Shown: positions 28,001 through 37,712 of the stretch, piece after piece
How positions within the stretch are numbered: position 1 is the stretch's first letter
How the letters are laid out: every line of letters begins with the position of its first letter
Position numbers and translations under genes: made by a program
NCBI GenBank assembly: GCA_018266735.1
Contig: JAFDZT010000002.1
Location: forward strand, 360,439 to 424,438
Length of the DNA: 64,000 bases
DNA from: Bacteroidota bacterium
GTDB lineage: Bacteria; Bacteroidota; Ignavibacteria; Kapaibacteriales; Kapaibacteriaceae
Reading direction: 5' to 3'
Notes under the pieces: generated by a model
Seen by the model: only the letters and a program-made list of their open reading frames with translations
What the model was told of the DNA's origin: nothing
The model's database searches: none

Positions 28001-28663
28001 TTATTGAGCAGAGCCCGTGGTGGAAGAATTTGAAGCAGCCACGGTCGGAGCGTTGCTGTCTGTTCCCTCTACTCCTTGCAGTGTGCGCAAGTAATAGATG
28101 ATGGCCCACCGATCTGTTGGAGAGATCTTGTCGGCATAGCTCGGCATCAAGTTCTGTCCGGCACTTACGATATGGAAGATGCGAGCATTGGAGAGTGCGG
28201 CCGTTTGTTCGCGCGTGAGATCGGGAATGCCTGGCCAGGGTCCGCGCTCGACCACCTTCGAATTGCTCTTCGCATCATAGCCATGACATGGGGAGCAGAA
28301 GACGTTGAAGCGATTCTGTCCACGCGACATCAAGAACTCCGTCTTCTCAAGATGCGGATTCACATTGAAGCTCTCGGCCTTGTCCACGTCGCCCATGCCC
28401 AGCGGATACACCGTCGAGCCCCTTGCCACCGTGCCCTCCATCGGGTCACGTTGTGTTCTGCCATCGGAGAAGAACTTGCTTCCCGATTGCGGAATGGCCT
28501 TGAACTGGTGGTCCATGTTCGGCAGGAACTCCACGGGTGCTTGATCACTGAACCATGTGATCTTCCCCCAAAGTACCAGGACGATGAAGACCGAAGCGGC
28601 TGCTCCGAGAACGATCCAGAGGATCGGCAGTTTTCTGTTCGTATCGCTCATGCTCTGCGCCAT
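28001..28663 (-). CDS. actE: alternative complex III monoheme cytochrome c subunit ActE
   Basis: A 220-residue membrane-anchored cytochrome c. A single N-terminal hydrophobic segment (LPILWIVLGAAASVFIVLVLW) anchors it, and one heme site CSPCH lies within NRFNVFCSPCHGYDAKS. The axial methionine is probably in SAGQNLMPSYADKI. The cytochrome fold ends with DRWAIIYYLRTLQG and is followed by a Ser/Thr/Ala-rich tail. In alternative complex III this subunit passes electrons from the ActA/ActB side to the terminal oxidase. ATG at 28663 is 20 bases after the actD stop; an in-frame ATG at 28651 (MSDTNRK) is equally possible. Confidence 0.92.
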   Translation of the reverse strand: MAQSMSDTNRKLPILWIVLGAAASVFIVLVLWGKITWFSDQAPVEFLPNMDHQFKAIPQSGSKFFSDGRTQRDPMEGTVARGSTVYPLGMGDVDKAESFNVNPHLEKTEFLMSRGQNRFNVFCSPCHGYDAKSNSKVVERGPWPGIPDLTREQTAALSNARIFHIVSAGQNLMPSYADKISPTDRWAIIYYLRTLQGVEGTDSNAPTVAASNSSTTGSAQ

Positions 28664-28683
28664 CTCTGCGTAGTGATCAATGG

Positions 28684-29213
28684 TTATGCTGTCACGGTAT
28701 GCACGTTCTGTGCACCGAGACCCTTCAAGAAGGTTGCTGTTTGCTCAGCTGAGAATCGATCGTCGTCCGAATCGATCGTGACCACGAACGTGTCATCGGT
28801 GGCCTTCTTGAAGCTTTCGTCGTTCTGATAGCGGTTATACCATGTGGGCAGTTGACACAGACCGAAGAGTCCGATCACCGTCATGATGGCCGTACCGAGA
28901 ATGGACAATTCGAAGTCGATCGGAATGGAGAATTGCCAATCGAACAATCCCTTGCCTCCGATGTTGAGCTTATAGTCGACGGCACCCGTCCACCACTGCA
29001 ATCCGAGCGCCGTGGAGAGTCCGCCACACAATCCCAGGAACGAGATGTAGGTGATGATCGAACGCTTGATGCCCATGGCCTTGTCCAGACCGTGCACGGG
29101 ATACGGCGTGTGGATGTCCCACTTCCGATACCCTGCCTCGTTGATCTTCTGGGCGGCCGTCATGATCACGTTCACATCTTTGAATTCGCCGATAACGCCT
29201 GCTGGTGTACTCA

Positions 29214-29214
<1 letters not shown>
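28684..29214 (-). CDS. actD: alternative complex III subunit ActD (DUF3341)
   Basis: A 176-residue DUF3341 protein. A soluble N-terminal domain starts VIGEFKDVNVIMTAAQKINEAGYRKWDIHTPYPVHGLDKAMG, of which HTPYPVHGLDKAMG is the most conserved piece. Two hydrophobic segments follow (IITYISFLGLCGGLSTALGL and LSILGTAIMTVIGLFGL). In the known ACIII structures ActD has two membrane helices and a cytoplasmic domain, binds no cofactor and supports the ActC side. The ATG overlaps the actC stop by one base (TGATG), so translation of the two is coupled. Confidence 0.92.
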
Positions 29215-30632
<1,418 letters not shown>

Positions 30633-30668
30633 GTGATGATCCTTTGTTCCGAGTGCTCAGTTATCGAA

Positions 30669-33600
30669 TTAAGAGTGATGACCGGCAGCTTCACCTGCCA
30701 TTGACCCAGCGATGTTGCGAACCTTGGCCAGATACGTCACGCTCGGACGTACGTTGAGTTCTTCGAGGACCGTGAAGCCACGCTCGCTGGCCCGTGCCTT
30801 TGCAACGCGACTCTTGGGGTCGTTCATATCGCCGAAGATGATGGCGCCGGCCGGACATGCTTCCTGACATGCCGTGACGGCTTCGCCATCCAGCACGCGT
30901 GCACGACCGTTGTCCTTGGCATGCCACTTCGCCTCGTTAAGACGCTGCACGCAGAACGTGCACTTCTCCATGATCCCGCGCATACGAACCGTCACCTCCG
31001 GATTGAAGGCAAGGTCGAGCGGTGTGCGATGATCCGTGTTGTAGTTGAGGAAGTTGAAGCGACGGACCTTGTACGGACAGTTGTTCGAGCAGTACCGTGT
31101 ACCAACGCAACGGTTGTACGTCATCTCGTTCAAACCTTCCGGACTGTGCGTGGTGGCCGCAACCGGACAGACGTTCTCGCACGGTGCGTTCTCGCAATGC
31201 TGACAGAGCATGGGCTCCACCACCGTGTTCGGATTCTCCATATCGCCCGTGTAGTAGCGGTCCAAGCGGATCCAGGCCATTTCACGACCCTTCATCACCT
31301 GCTCCTTGCCGACAACCGGAATGTTGTTCTCGCTCTGACAGGCCACGATACAAGAGGAGCAACCGGTGCACGACGACATATCGATGACCATTCCCCACTT
31401 GTGTCCCTTGTACTCGTACTCGGACACGATGCTCAGTGGCTTGGACTTGTTGTTGTTCTTGCTGCCGTCCTCGCGCGGGAAGTGCTCATGCAGATCTTCC
31501 ACCTTGCCGCCCTTCACGTCGTTCAACGTGAGTTGCTTTGCGATCTGGCGTTCGCCACGACCGTCGTCGAGCGTGTGATGGTTCTGCGTGACGGCGATGC
31601 GATGACGTTCGCCGCTCTTCACAGCGATCTCGACGGGCTGATACGATGTGGTGTGCCCTGCCATGGCAAGTGCATACGTGTTCGCACCAACGTTCGCATG
31701 GACGGCTCCGCCTTCCGTCTTTCCATAGCCAAGCTGCGTGACGATCACATCGTCGGCCATGCCAACCTGTACCCATACCGGCAGGTCGACTGCACCATGC
31801 TTCGTCGTCACCGTGATGACCGATTCGTTGGCCTTGGCAACGGCCTTGGCATCCGTGCTCGCGGCAACGCCAAGCGCAACGGCCGTCTTGGCGCTCATGA
31901 GCGCAACATTGTCCCATGTGATCTTCGTCACCGGGTCGGAGAGCTCTTGCAACCAACCGTTGTTGGAGTACTTGCCATCATACAGTGCAAGAGACGGGAC
32001 CGTGACGATCACACGTCCCTTGGTCGCCGTACCCGCAGGAAGCGAACTGCCGGCAGCAATGTTCATCGTCGCCGTGGCAGTGGCCGGTGCAGAAGGCTTG
32101 AGGATCCCGTCTTGCAACGTCTTGCTCCAACCGCGCTCGCCTGCGCCGGCGGCCGTGAGCGTTGCATTCCAACGAGCCATGATGTAGTCGTAGTACGATG
32201 TGACAGCATCACCAAAGGCGGCAGGGTTCACTCGCTTTGCCACCGTGATGAGCGTGTCCTGGAACGAGGCCATGCCTTCGTTCAACGGAGCGATGGCGGG
32301 CTGCTGAACGGAAAGTGTTCCGTCGTAGCACACCGCATCACCCCACGATTCGAGCCAGTGCGTGGCCGGAAGGCTCACAGCACAAAGCTTCTTCGAGGTC
32401 TCGTCTTCGTAGAGATTGCAGGCAACACGCACCGGAACCTTCGCAAGTGCCGCGCGGAACCGACGGTCTGCCGAATATTCTGGGTTGGTATTGTCGAACA
32501 CCACCACATGCACCGAACCCGATTCCATGGCCGCAACGGCGGCTTCGATCGCCTCGGCCTTGATGCCGCTGTATGGCAAGACACAGGCAGGATCGAGCGG
32601 ACGTCCGGCACCGATGTTGCCAAGTGCTTGATTGATGTTCACACCGATCGCATGTGCGCGTGGCGAGCAGGCATCACCGACCATGACGATGCTTGCGCCG
32701 TTCGCACCCTTGAGAGCAGCAGCAGCTTCGCGTGCGGCCTTCGTGGTGGCGGCATCGGCACTGCCGGCCAGATCGGAACCCAGGAGCGTTCCCGAGACCA
32801 CGTTCTGTTCGAGCACGGCAAGGAAGGCGTCATGTTGGGAAGGATGCAAGGCTACGCGCACGTCGGCATTGGCACCCGTGAGGGTGTAGGCCGCTTCGAC
32901 AACGATCACCTTGCTCATGGTTGGCGAGCCGGGCTCCGGCGCACGACGTGCGGCGAATCGTCCGGTGTGATGCAGGGCCAGTTTATCGGTTCCAAGGAAG
33001 TCGGATCCGACGCTGACGATCACTTCTGCTTTTCCAAGGTCGGCAACAAGTTCACCATCGATGCCGAGCACGGCCTTGTTGGCGCGTGCCTGATGATCGC
33101 AGACGATGGCGGGAAGCGTCACGAACGACATGTTCGGAACGTTCGTCGTGACGTCGCGCATCAGCGCTTCGTAGGATGGAGAGCAATGCTCGTCGACGAA
33201 GACGATGACGTTCTTTCCGGCAGCCTGCGCATCCGTCACGCCCTTCGTCAGTTGCGAGATGGCGTTCTCGTACGAGGTGGGTGCAGTGTTCACGCGTGCA
33301 CGACGCATGCGGTCCGGATCGTACAACGACAGCAACGACGCCTGCATCTCTGCATTCGCCGTTCCGCAGTTGCTCGGATGAAGTTCATTCCCCTTCACCT
33401 TGATCGGACGTCCTTCGCGACTCTTGATCAACGTACCATAGGCCACGTTGCGATGCGAATAGACCGACGCATAGTATTGCGGGAGTCCGGGAATGAAGTT
33501 CTGATGGGACTTCACCGTTGGCACAAGCTTCTGATCCGGCCTGCGGCAGGCAGCAGCTGTGAGCGCCATCGATGCCGACACCAGGGCCATGAAGCCACGT

Positions 33601-33710
33601 CGGCTCACACTGCTATCGAAGACAGGCGCGGCAGTCACGCCGTCGACGAACTCTCCTGACGCACCTTCGCGCGTCTCCGCAAGTTCATCGATGCTCTTCC
33701 AGAGTTTCAT
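30669..33710 (-). CDS. actB: alternative complex III subunit ActB (molybdopterin-like and Fe-S domains)
   Basis: A 1013-residue periplasmic subunit. A twin-arginine motif SVSRRGFMAL (Arg37, Arg38) with a hydrophobic stretch ending AAAC (Cys55) points to Tat export and possible lipid attachment. Residues about 60-700 resemble molybdopterin oxidoreductases that have lost the cofactor. The last 270 residues are a PsrB-like ferredoxin domain with four cysteine groups: CTGCSSCIVAC, CQHCENAPCENVC, CVGTRYCSNNC and CTFCVQR/CQEACPAGA. It takes electrons from quinol at ActC and passes them to heme subunits. The ATG at 33708-33710 replaces a longer frame opened by a rare start at 33872. Confidence 0.94.
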   Translation of the reverse strand: MKLWKSIDELAETREGASGEFVDGVTAAPVFDSSVSRRGFMALVSASMALTAAACRRPDQKLVPTVKSHQNFIPGLPQYYASVYSHRNVAYGTLIKSREGRPIKVKGNELHPSNCGTANAEMQASLLSLYDPDRMRRARVNTAPTSYENAISQLTKGVTDAQAAGKNVIVFVDEHCSPSYEALMRDVTTNVPNMSFVTLPAIVCDHQARANKAVLGIDGELVADLGKAEVIVSVGSDFLGTDKLALHHTGRFAARRAPEPGSPTMSKVIVVEAAYTLTGANADVRVALHPSQHDAFLAVLEQNVVSGTLLGSDLAGSADAATTKAAREAAAALKGANGASIVMVGDACSPRAHAIGVNINQALGNIGAGRPLDPACVLPYSGIKAEAIEAAVAAMESGSVHVVVFDNTNPEYSADRRFRAALAKVPVRVACNLYEDETSKKLCAVSLPATHWLESWGDAVCYDGTLSVQQPAIAPLNEGMASFQDTLITVAKRVNPAAFGDAVTSYYDYIMARWNATLTAAGAGERGWSKTLQDGILKPSAPATATATMNIAAGSSLPAGTATKGRVIVTVPSLALYDGKYSNNGWLQELSDPVTKITWDNVALMSAKTAVALGVAASTDAKAVAKANESVITVTTKHGAVDLPVWVQVGMADDVIVTQLGYGKTEGGAVHANVGANTYALAMAGHTTSYQPVEIAVKSGERHRIAVTQNHHTLDDGRGERQIAKQLTLNDVKGGKVEDLHEHFPREDGSKNNNKSKPLSIVSEYEYKGHKWGMVIDMSSCTGCSSCIVACQSENNIPVVGKEQVMKGREMAWIRLDRYYTGDMENPNTVVEPMLCQHCENAPCENVCPVAATTHSPEGLNEMTYNRCVGTRYCSNNCPYKVRRFNFLNYNTDHRTPLDLAFNPEVTVRMRGIMEKCTFCVQRLNEAKWHAKDNGRARVLDGEAVTACQEACPAGAIIFGDMNDPKSRVAKARASERGFTVLEELNVRPSVTYLAKVRNIAGSMAGEAAGHHS

Positions 33711-33753
33711 ACGGTAGCCTAGTAGATGATGTTCAAGTGTTGAAATCGGTCGA

Positions 33754-34506
33754 TCAATAGTGACACGAGGAGCAATTCTCGGGTCCAACTCCCGCCTGCT
33801 TGGGCTGCGGGATGCCGTGTACCTGTTGTGCAGGCACCGGACTTTGACCAAAACCGTACGACGGGACGACAACGGGCTGTACGGCAGCGATCTGCGCAGC
33901 GCGCAACGGCTTGTACAGGAACGTCGAGTCCATCATGTTCTTCTGATCGATCTTCATCCCCGTGAAGATCCCGGAGATCGGACGAGCACCAACGATGCGT
34001 TGCTCCGGATTGCGGTGGCAGTCCAAGCACCAGCCCATGCTGAGCGACTTGTATTGCGAGACCACGCCCATCTCTTCGACAGGTCCGTGGCACGACTTAC
34101 AGTCGATCTGCGCACGGATGTGTCGCGAGTGGTTGAAGTGCGCATAGTCCGGCACCTTGTGGATCCGCACCCATTCAATGGGCGTTCCCTTCTCATAGTT
34201 GTCGCGCACGAGCTTCAACTTTGGACTCTCATTGCGCACAACGGTATGGCAGTTCATACAGGTCTGTACCGACGGGACTGGCGAGTGTCCGGAGACCTCG
34301 ACGCCCGCATGGCAGTACTGACAGCTGATCTGCGTGTACCCAGCGTGCACTTTGTGTGAGAACGGAACCGGTTGCTGCGGTCGGTAGCCGACATCAGCAA
34401 CGTCATTGCGGACTCCGAAATACCCAATAAGGAAGACGCAGAGCGCTACCGTTCCGGCAACCGCCCCGCCAACCTTCACTCCCATGTCGAATCGGCGTGA
34501 GAACAT
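33754..34506 (-). CDS. actA: alternative complex III pentaheme cytochrome c subunit ActA
   Basis: A 250-residue cytochrome with one N-terminal membrane segment (VGGAVAGTVALCVFLIGYFG) and five CxxCH heme sites: CQYCH (62-66), CMNCH (83-87), CKSCH (136-140), CLDCH (160-164) and CSSCH close to the C-terminus. Distal histidines are visible in FSHKVHAG and FNHSRHI. Five hemes is the usual count for ActA. It is the first gene of actABCDEF and has its own predicted promoter (34532-34562), with AAGGGTGG before the ATG. The subunit sits on the periplasmic side and receives electrons from ActB. Confidence 0.95.
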   Translation of the reverse strand: MFSRRFDMGVKVGGAVAGTVALCVFLIGYFGVRNDVADVGYRPQQPVPFSHKVHAGYTQISCQYCHAGVEVSGHSPVPSVQTCMNCHTVVRNESPKLKLVRDNYEKGTPIEWVRIHKVPDYAHFNHSRHIRAQIDCKSCHGPVEEMGVVSQYKSLSMGWCLDCHRNPEQRIVGARPISGIFTGMKIDQKNMMDSTFLYKPLRAAQIAAVQPVVVPSYGFGQSPVPAQQVHGIPQPKQAGVGPENCSSCHY

Positions 34507-34531
34507 TCACCACCCTTTGAAAAAAGACCCG

Positions 34532-34562
34532 CAAATATCCGAAAAGATGTTCACCTATTCAA
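34532..34562 (-). promoter_or_regulatory. internal promoter of actABCDEF
   Basis: TTG (34560-34562, over the stop of the upstream gene), 20 bases, GATATTTG (34532-34539), one mismatch to TAnnTTTG. It would let the act genes be expressed separately from the oxidase genes upstream. Confidence 0.45.
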
Positions 34563-34783
34563 CGTGAAGCAGCGCGCATCTTACGCACAATGACCACGAT
34601 GAAGGCAGAAAGGATGGAAAGCGGCACTACCAGCATGAACAACACGCTCATGGAGTAGGAGTCGCCAACCGATGCATTCGCCGAACCCTTGGTGAAGTTG
34701 TCGGAGCAGCTCGGACAAGCCTGCAGCACCGACGTCGAGACCAACAGGAGGGGAAGCAACAACAACGTCAGTTTCATCTTCAT
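34559..34783 (-). CDS. small membrane protein with CPSC motif
   Basis: A 74-residue protein: a signal-like hydrophobic start (MKMKLTLLLLPLLLVSTSVL), then QACPSCSDNF with Cys23 and Cys26, a short polar stretch, and one membrane helix (MSVLFMLVVPLSILSAFIVVIV) with a basic end RKMRAASR. The paired cysteines would face the periplasm. Its ATG overlaps the DUF420 stop (ATGA), and it sits between the Sco1/DUF420 assembly genes and actA. Small proteins of this layout occur beside oxidase genes in other phyla, to my recollection, but I know of no assigned function. A copper-handling or CuA assembly role is my inference from the cysteines and neighbours. Confidence 0.75.
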   Translation of the reverse strand: MKMKLTLLLLPLLLVSTSVLQACPSCSDNFTKGSANASVGDSYSMSVLFMLVVPLSILSAFIVVIVRKMRAASR

Positions 34784-35211
34784 AGGAACCACCGATAGAG
34801 CATGAAGTAGACCAACACCCCGGTGACCGACACATAGAGCCAGATCGGATACGTGATCTTGGCGATCCGTCGGTGCCGGGCATCCATTCGTTTCAGTCCG
34901 CGGAACAACGTGATGCTCGCCAAGAACGGAACCGATGCCGCAAGGATCACATGCGTGATCAGAATGCTGAAGTACACGATGCGCCATGTCCCCTGTCCCT
35001 TGAACGGCGTGTTCCACGACCCCGTCGACTCGTGCAACCACCACTTGTGGAGGAGGTAGCACGCCAAGAACACGATCGACACACAGAAGGCAATGATCAT
35101 GGTCATCCGATGCCGCTCGATCTGCCGCCGCTTGATGAACTGCAACCCCACCGTCAAGAGCACAGTGCTGATCGCATTCAGAGTGGCATTCACTGCCGGC
35201 AATTCGTCCAC
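34780..35211 (-). CDS. DUF420 membrane protein, oxidase assembly candidate
   Basis: A 143-residue membrane protein with four hydrophobic segments. Family landmarks are LPAVNATLNAISTVLLTVG, RHRMTMIIAFCVSIVFLACYLLHK, ILITHVILAASVPFLASITL and RRIAKITYPIWLYVSVTGVLVYFMLY. The conserved histidines lie at helix ends. DUF420 includes the YozB-type proteins linked to maturation of heme-copper oxidases, which fits its place between sco1 and the CPSC protein. The start is taken as GTG at 35209-35211 with GGGGA upstream; TTG at 35217, overlapping the sco1 stop as TTGA, is the alternative. Longer frames are rejected. Confidence 0.85.
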   Translation of the reverse strand: MDELPAVNATLNAISTVLLTVGLQFIKRRQIERHRMTMIIAFCVSIVFLACYLLHKWWLHESTGSWNTPFKGQGTWRIVYFSILITHVILAASVPFLASITLFRGLKRMDARHRRIAKITYPIWLYVSVTGVLVYFMLYRWFL

Positions 35212-35213
35212 GT

Positions 35214-35801
35214 TCAAAGTCCCCGCAACACAGTTTTCAATCTCGTCACTTCCGCCGTGTCCGCGCTGTCGAAATAGTCTCGAATTCTCATCTGATCGTC
35301 CACCAACACAAACCGCGTGCTGTGCATCGACGGATCGGTCGGCTCCATCACGGTGAAGCCCCGCACAGCAAGCGCTCGCATACTGTCCGTCGGCATCCGC
35401 ACGAACGTCCACGTCCCCTTCCGCGCTCCGAACCGCTCCGCATACGCAAGTAGTCGCTCCTGCGTGTCGTTGTCCGGATCGGTCGTGATCGAGACGAATC
35501 GGATCGTCGACCCGAACTCGCGCTGCAGTTCTGCCTGTACCGTGTTCAAGGCCGGACACACCGATTCGCATGACGTGAAAAAGAACGAGGCCAACCAGAA
35601 CCGACCTTTCATCGACGTGGCCGCAAAGGGCCGTCCCTGCTCATCCACACCGTGAAACTCCGGCACGTCGCGCATCGGACCGCGCAACTGTACCGTCGTG
35701 TTCGACGCATCCGCGCCGCCTTGCTCCTTTGGCTGCTCACACCCTATAAGAAGGATGAACAGGGAGGCAAGGGCGAATGGTCTTAGCGCGTGTATGCCCA
35801 T
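35214..35801 (-). CDS. sco1: Sco1/SenC copper chaperone lipoprotein
   Basis: A 195-residue lipoprotein of the thioredoxin-fold Sco family that delivers copper to the CuA site of oxidase subunit II. The lipobox LLIGC gives a lipid-bound Cys21. The copper ligands are both present: CESVC (Cys78, Cys82) and the histidine in SMHSTRFVLVDD. The ATG at 35799-35801 overlaps the coxD end by 19 bases. The position after the oxidase genes and before DUF420 and the CPSC protein makes a compact copper-assembly block. Confidence 0.92.
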   Translation of the reverse strand: MGIHALRPFALASLFILLIGCEQPKEQGGADASNTTVQLRGPMRDVPEFHGVDEQGRPFAATSMKGRFWLASFFFTSCESVCPALNTVQAELQREFGSTIRFVSITTDPDNDTQERLLAYAERFGARKGTWTFVRMPTDSMRALAVRGFTVMEPTDPSMHSTRFVLVDDQMRIRDYFDSADTAEVTRLKTVLRGL

Positions 35802-36094
35802 GACTCCAAGAAGTTCAAGGCGAACGTCATCACGCTGAACAGGAACACCGGCACATAGACGAAGAATCGCAACATCGGATGATCGAATTTCAGGTGCATG
35901 AACACCCACATCACGGCGATCACCTTGACCACAGCGATCGCAACTCCGATCGATACGTGTAGGATATCACCTGGTGTTCCCCACTCATGTGGGAATGGCA
36001 ACATGGCAGCGCCAACGGTAAGCAGCGTGAGCACTGCCAGTGCGTAGAACACCTGCATGTATGACTTGATCACATTGCCGTGGTCATGACCCAT
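35783..36094 (-). CDS. coxD: cytochrome c oxidase subunit IV
   Basis: A 103-residue membrane protein of the bacterial oxidase subunit IV family with three hydrophobic segments (YALAVLTLLTVGAAML, VSIGVAIAVVKVIAVMWVFMHL and FFVYVPVFLFSVMTFALNFL). The motif KVIAVMWVFMHLKFD is typical. It begins MGHDHGN, a small His-rich start. The ATG at 36092-36094 has AGGAG five bases upstream, so the extra seven codons of the longer frame are dropped. It follows coxC, and sco1 begins inside its last codons. Confidence 0.88.
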   Translation of the reverse strand: MGHDHGNVIKSYMQVFYALAVLTLLTVGAAMLPFPHEWGTPGDILHVSIGVAIAVVKVIAVMWVFMHLKFDHPMLRFFVYVPVFLFSVMTFALNFLESWAYTR

Positions 36095-36136
36095 AGGAAC
36101 TCCTGATAGCAACAAGAGTGAAGGAATTGTTTCGTA

Positions 36137-36769
36137 TCAATGATGAACCGCTGCACCCGCTGCCGCATGATACGGGATCATGAGATAGAGGGCCGGGAAA
36201 ATGAAGATCCACATGAGATCCACAAAGTGCCAGTAGAGACCGAGCGTCTCCACTTTCACGGGATGGTTGTAGCCGCTCTTCGTGAACGACTTCAGCCACA
36301 TGAAGATCATCGGGATCACTCCGCCGATCACGTGCAAGGCGTGGAAGCCCGTCATCAGGAAGTAGAAGGAGAAGAACAGCGTGTGATGTTCTTGACCCGG
36401 GAACAGTCCGTCGTGCCACTTGCCGCTGTACTCGAAGTACTTCACGATCAAGAAGCCGAAGCCGCCAAGGATCGTAAGACCCAGGAACAAGCGGAAGTTC
36501 TTGACGTTGCCCTTCTCGAGATTCAGGATCGAGAGCGCCATGGTGAGCGAGCTTCCGATCAGAATGAAGGTGTTCGTCAGTGCCATCGCCACGTTCAAGT
36601 GATGACTTCCCTCTCCGAACACCGTGTAGTTGCTGTTGCGCAACACAATGAAGGCACCAAAGAAGCCCGTGAAGAACATGAGTTCCGATGCAAGGAAGGC
36701 CCACATGGCCAACTTGCCCATGGGGATCTTTGTCACCGGCTCATGCGCCAGATTCAATGCTGAAGACAT
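36137..36769 (-). CDS. coxC: cytochrome c oxidase subunit III
   Basis: A 210-residue membrane protein with five hydrophobic segments, the short bacterial form of subunit III. Landmarks are KLAMWAFLASELMFFTGFFGAFI, SSLTMALSILNLEKGN, FYFLMTGFHALHVIGG with the conserved His-x-x-His, and LYWHFVDLMWIFIFPALYL. It stabilises subunit I and supplies the oxygen entry path. It ends HAAAGAAVHH, another histidine-bearing tail in this complex. It lies 28 bases after cyoE. Confidence 0.94.
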   Translation of the reverse strand: MSSALNLAHEPVTKIPMGKLAMWAFLASELMFFTGFFGAFIVLRNSNYTVFGEGSHHLNVAMALTNTFILIGSSLTMALSILNLEKGNVKNFRLFLGLTILGGFGFLIVKYFEYSGKWHDGLFPGQEHHTLFFSFYFLMTGFHALHVIGGVIPMIFMWLKSFTKSGYNHPVKVETLGLYWHFVDLMWIFIFPALYLMIPYHAAAGAAVHH

Positions 36770-36797
36770 ATGTCACCCGAAATGGTACTGATACTGT

Positions 36798-37712
36798 TCA
36801 TTGCTTATCAAGAAACATCAACACGAAAACGCCCATCAAGAAGGCATACGATGTGAGCAACACTCTCCGTGCGGCCTTGGCATCGTGATCCTTGAAGAAC
36901 ATCACACATTCAAGCGTCAACCATGCGCTGAGGAGCATGGCACCAACGCCATACATCCATCCCGTTACTCCCAAGAGCGTTGGCACGATGGCCGCTGCCC
37001 ATGTGAGGATGGCCGTGATCAGCATCTGCATGCCGAGTGCACGACCACTGTCATCTTCGATGGAACGCAACACGAATCCACCCGCCCGATAATCGGCGCG
37101 GTACATCCATGACAGTGCATAGAAGTGCGGCAACTGCCAGAAGAAGAGAATGGCGAAGAGCGCGATGGCCGGAGCGTCGAACGTACCGCGAACGGCTGTC
37201 CATCCACCGGCAAAGGGCAAGGCACCGGGAATGCCGCCAACGATGACGGCCAACGAGGAGCGACGCTTCATTGGTGTGTAGACCACCACATACGACAGCC
37301 ACGTGATCACGGCAAGCACGAGCGTGAGCATGTTCACGGTGGCCAAGAGTCCGAGACCGACCATGGTGAGCATGATGCTGAAGGCCGTAGCAGAGCGCAC
37401 GCTGATGATGCCGGACGGGATCGGTCGCGACGCCGTGCGCTTCATCTTTCCGTCGTGCTCGCGCTCGACGATGTGATTCATCACGCAGCTTCCGCTCGAC
37501 ACGGCAATGGTGCCAAGCATCGTTGCACCGAAGTGCATCCACATGGCACCAGATGCAACGGCCGTGGTGAGCGCCGTTGGAATGGCCAGATAGTATCCGG
37601 CAAGCGTCGACAAGGCCACCATCTGCGAGATGCCTGGCTTCGTGAGCTCGTAATACTGTCGTGCGAGTCCTGCCGTTGCCGGCATCGTCGCTGCTACGGT
37701 CTGCTCACTCAT
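36798..37712 (-). CDS. cyoE: protoheme IX farnesyltransferase (heme O synthase)
   Basis: A 304-residue membrane prenyltransferase of the UbiA superfamily. It adds a hydroxyethylfarnesyl chain to heme B, making heme O, the precursor of the heme A of aa3 oxidases. Seen: LTKPGISQMVALSTLAGYY, the first Asp-rich-type motif in NHIVEREHDGKMKRTASRPIPSG, VVYTPMKRRSSLAVIVGG, GALPFAGGW and ALSWMYRADYRAGGFV. About eight to nine membrane segments. Its start overlaps the ctaA end by 8 bases, so both heme A enzymes are translated together. Confidence 0.94.
   Translation of the reverse strand: MSEQTVAATMPATAGLARQYYELTKPGISQMVALSTLAGYYLAIPTALTTAVASGAMWMHFGATMLGTIAVSSGSCVMNHIVEREHDGKMKRTASRPIPSGIISVRSATAFSIMLTMVGLGLLATVNMLTLVLAVITWLSYVVVYTPMKRRSSLAVIVGGIPGALPFAGGWTAVRGTFDAPAIALFAILFFWQLPHFYALSWMYRADYRAGGFVLRSIEDDSGRALGMQMLITAILTWAAAIVPTLLGVTGWMYGVGAMLLSAWLTLECVMFFKDHDAKAARRVLLTSYAFLMGVFVLMFLDKQ

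Noticed and set aside
30921-33659. A 912-codon plus-strand frame opposite actB
   Set aside because: actB on the other strand carries a Tat motif and four iron-sulfur cysteine groups. The opposite frame has biased composition and no recognisable domain.
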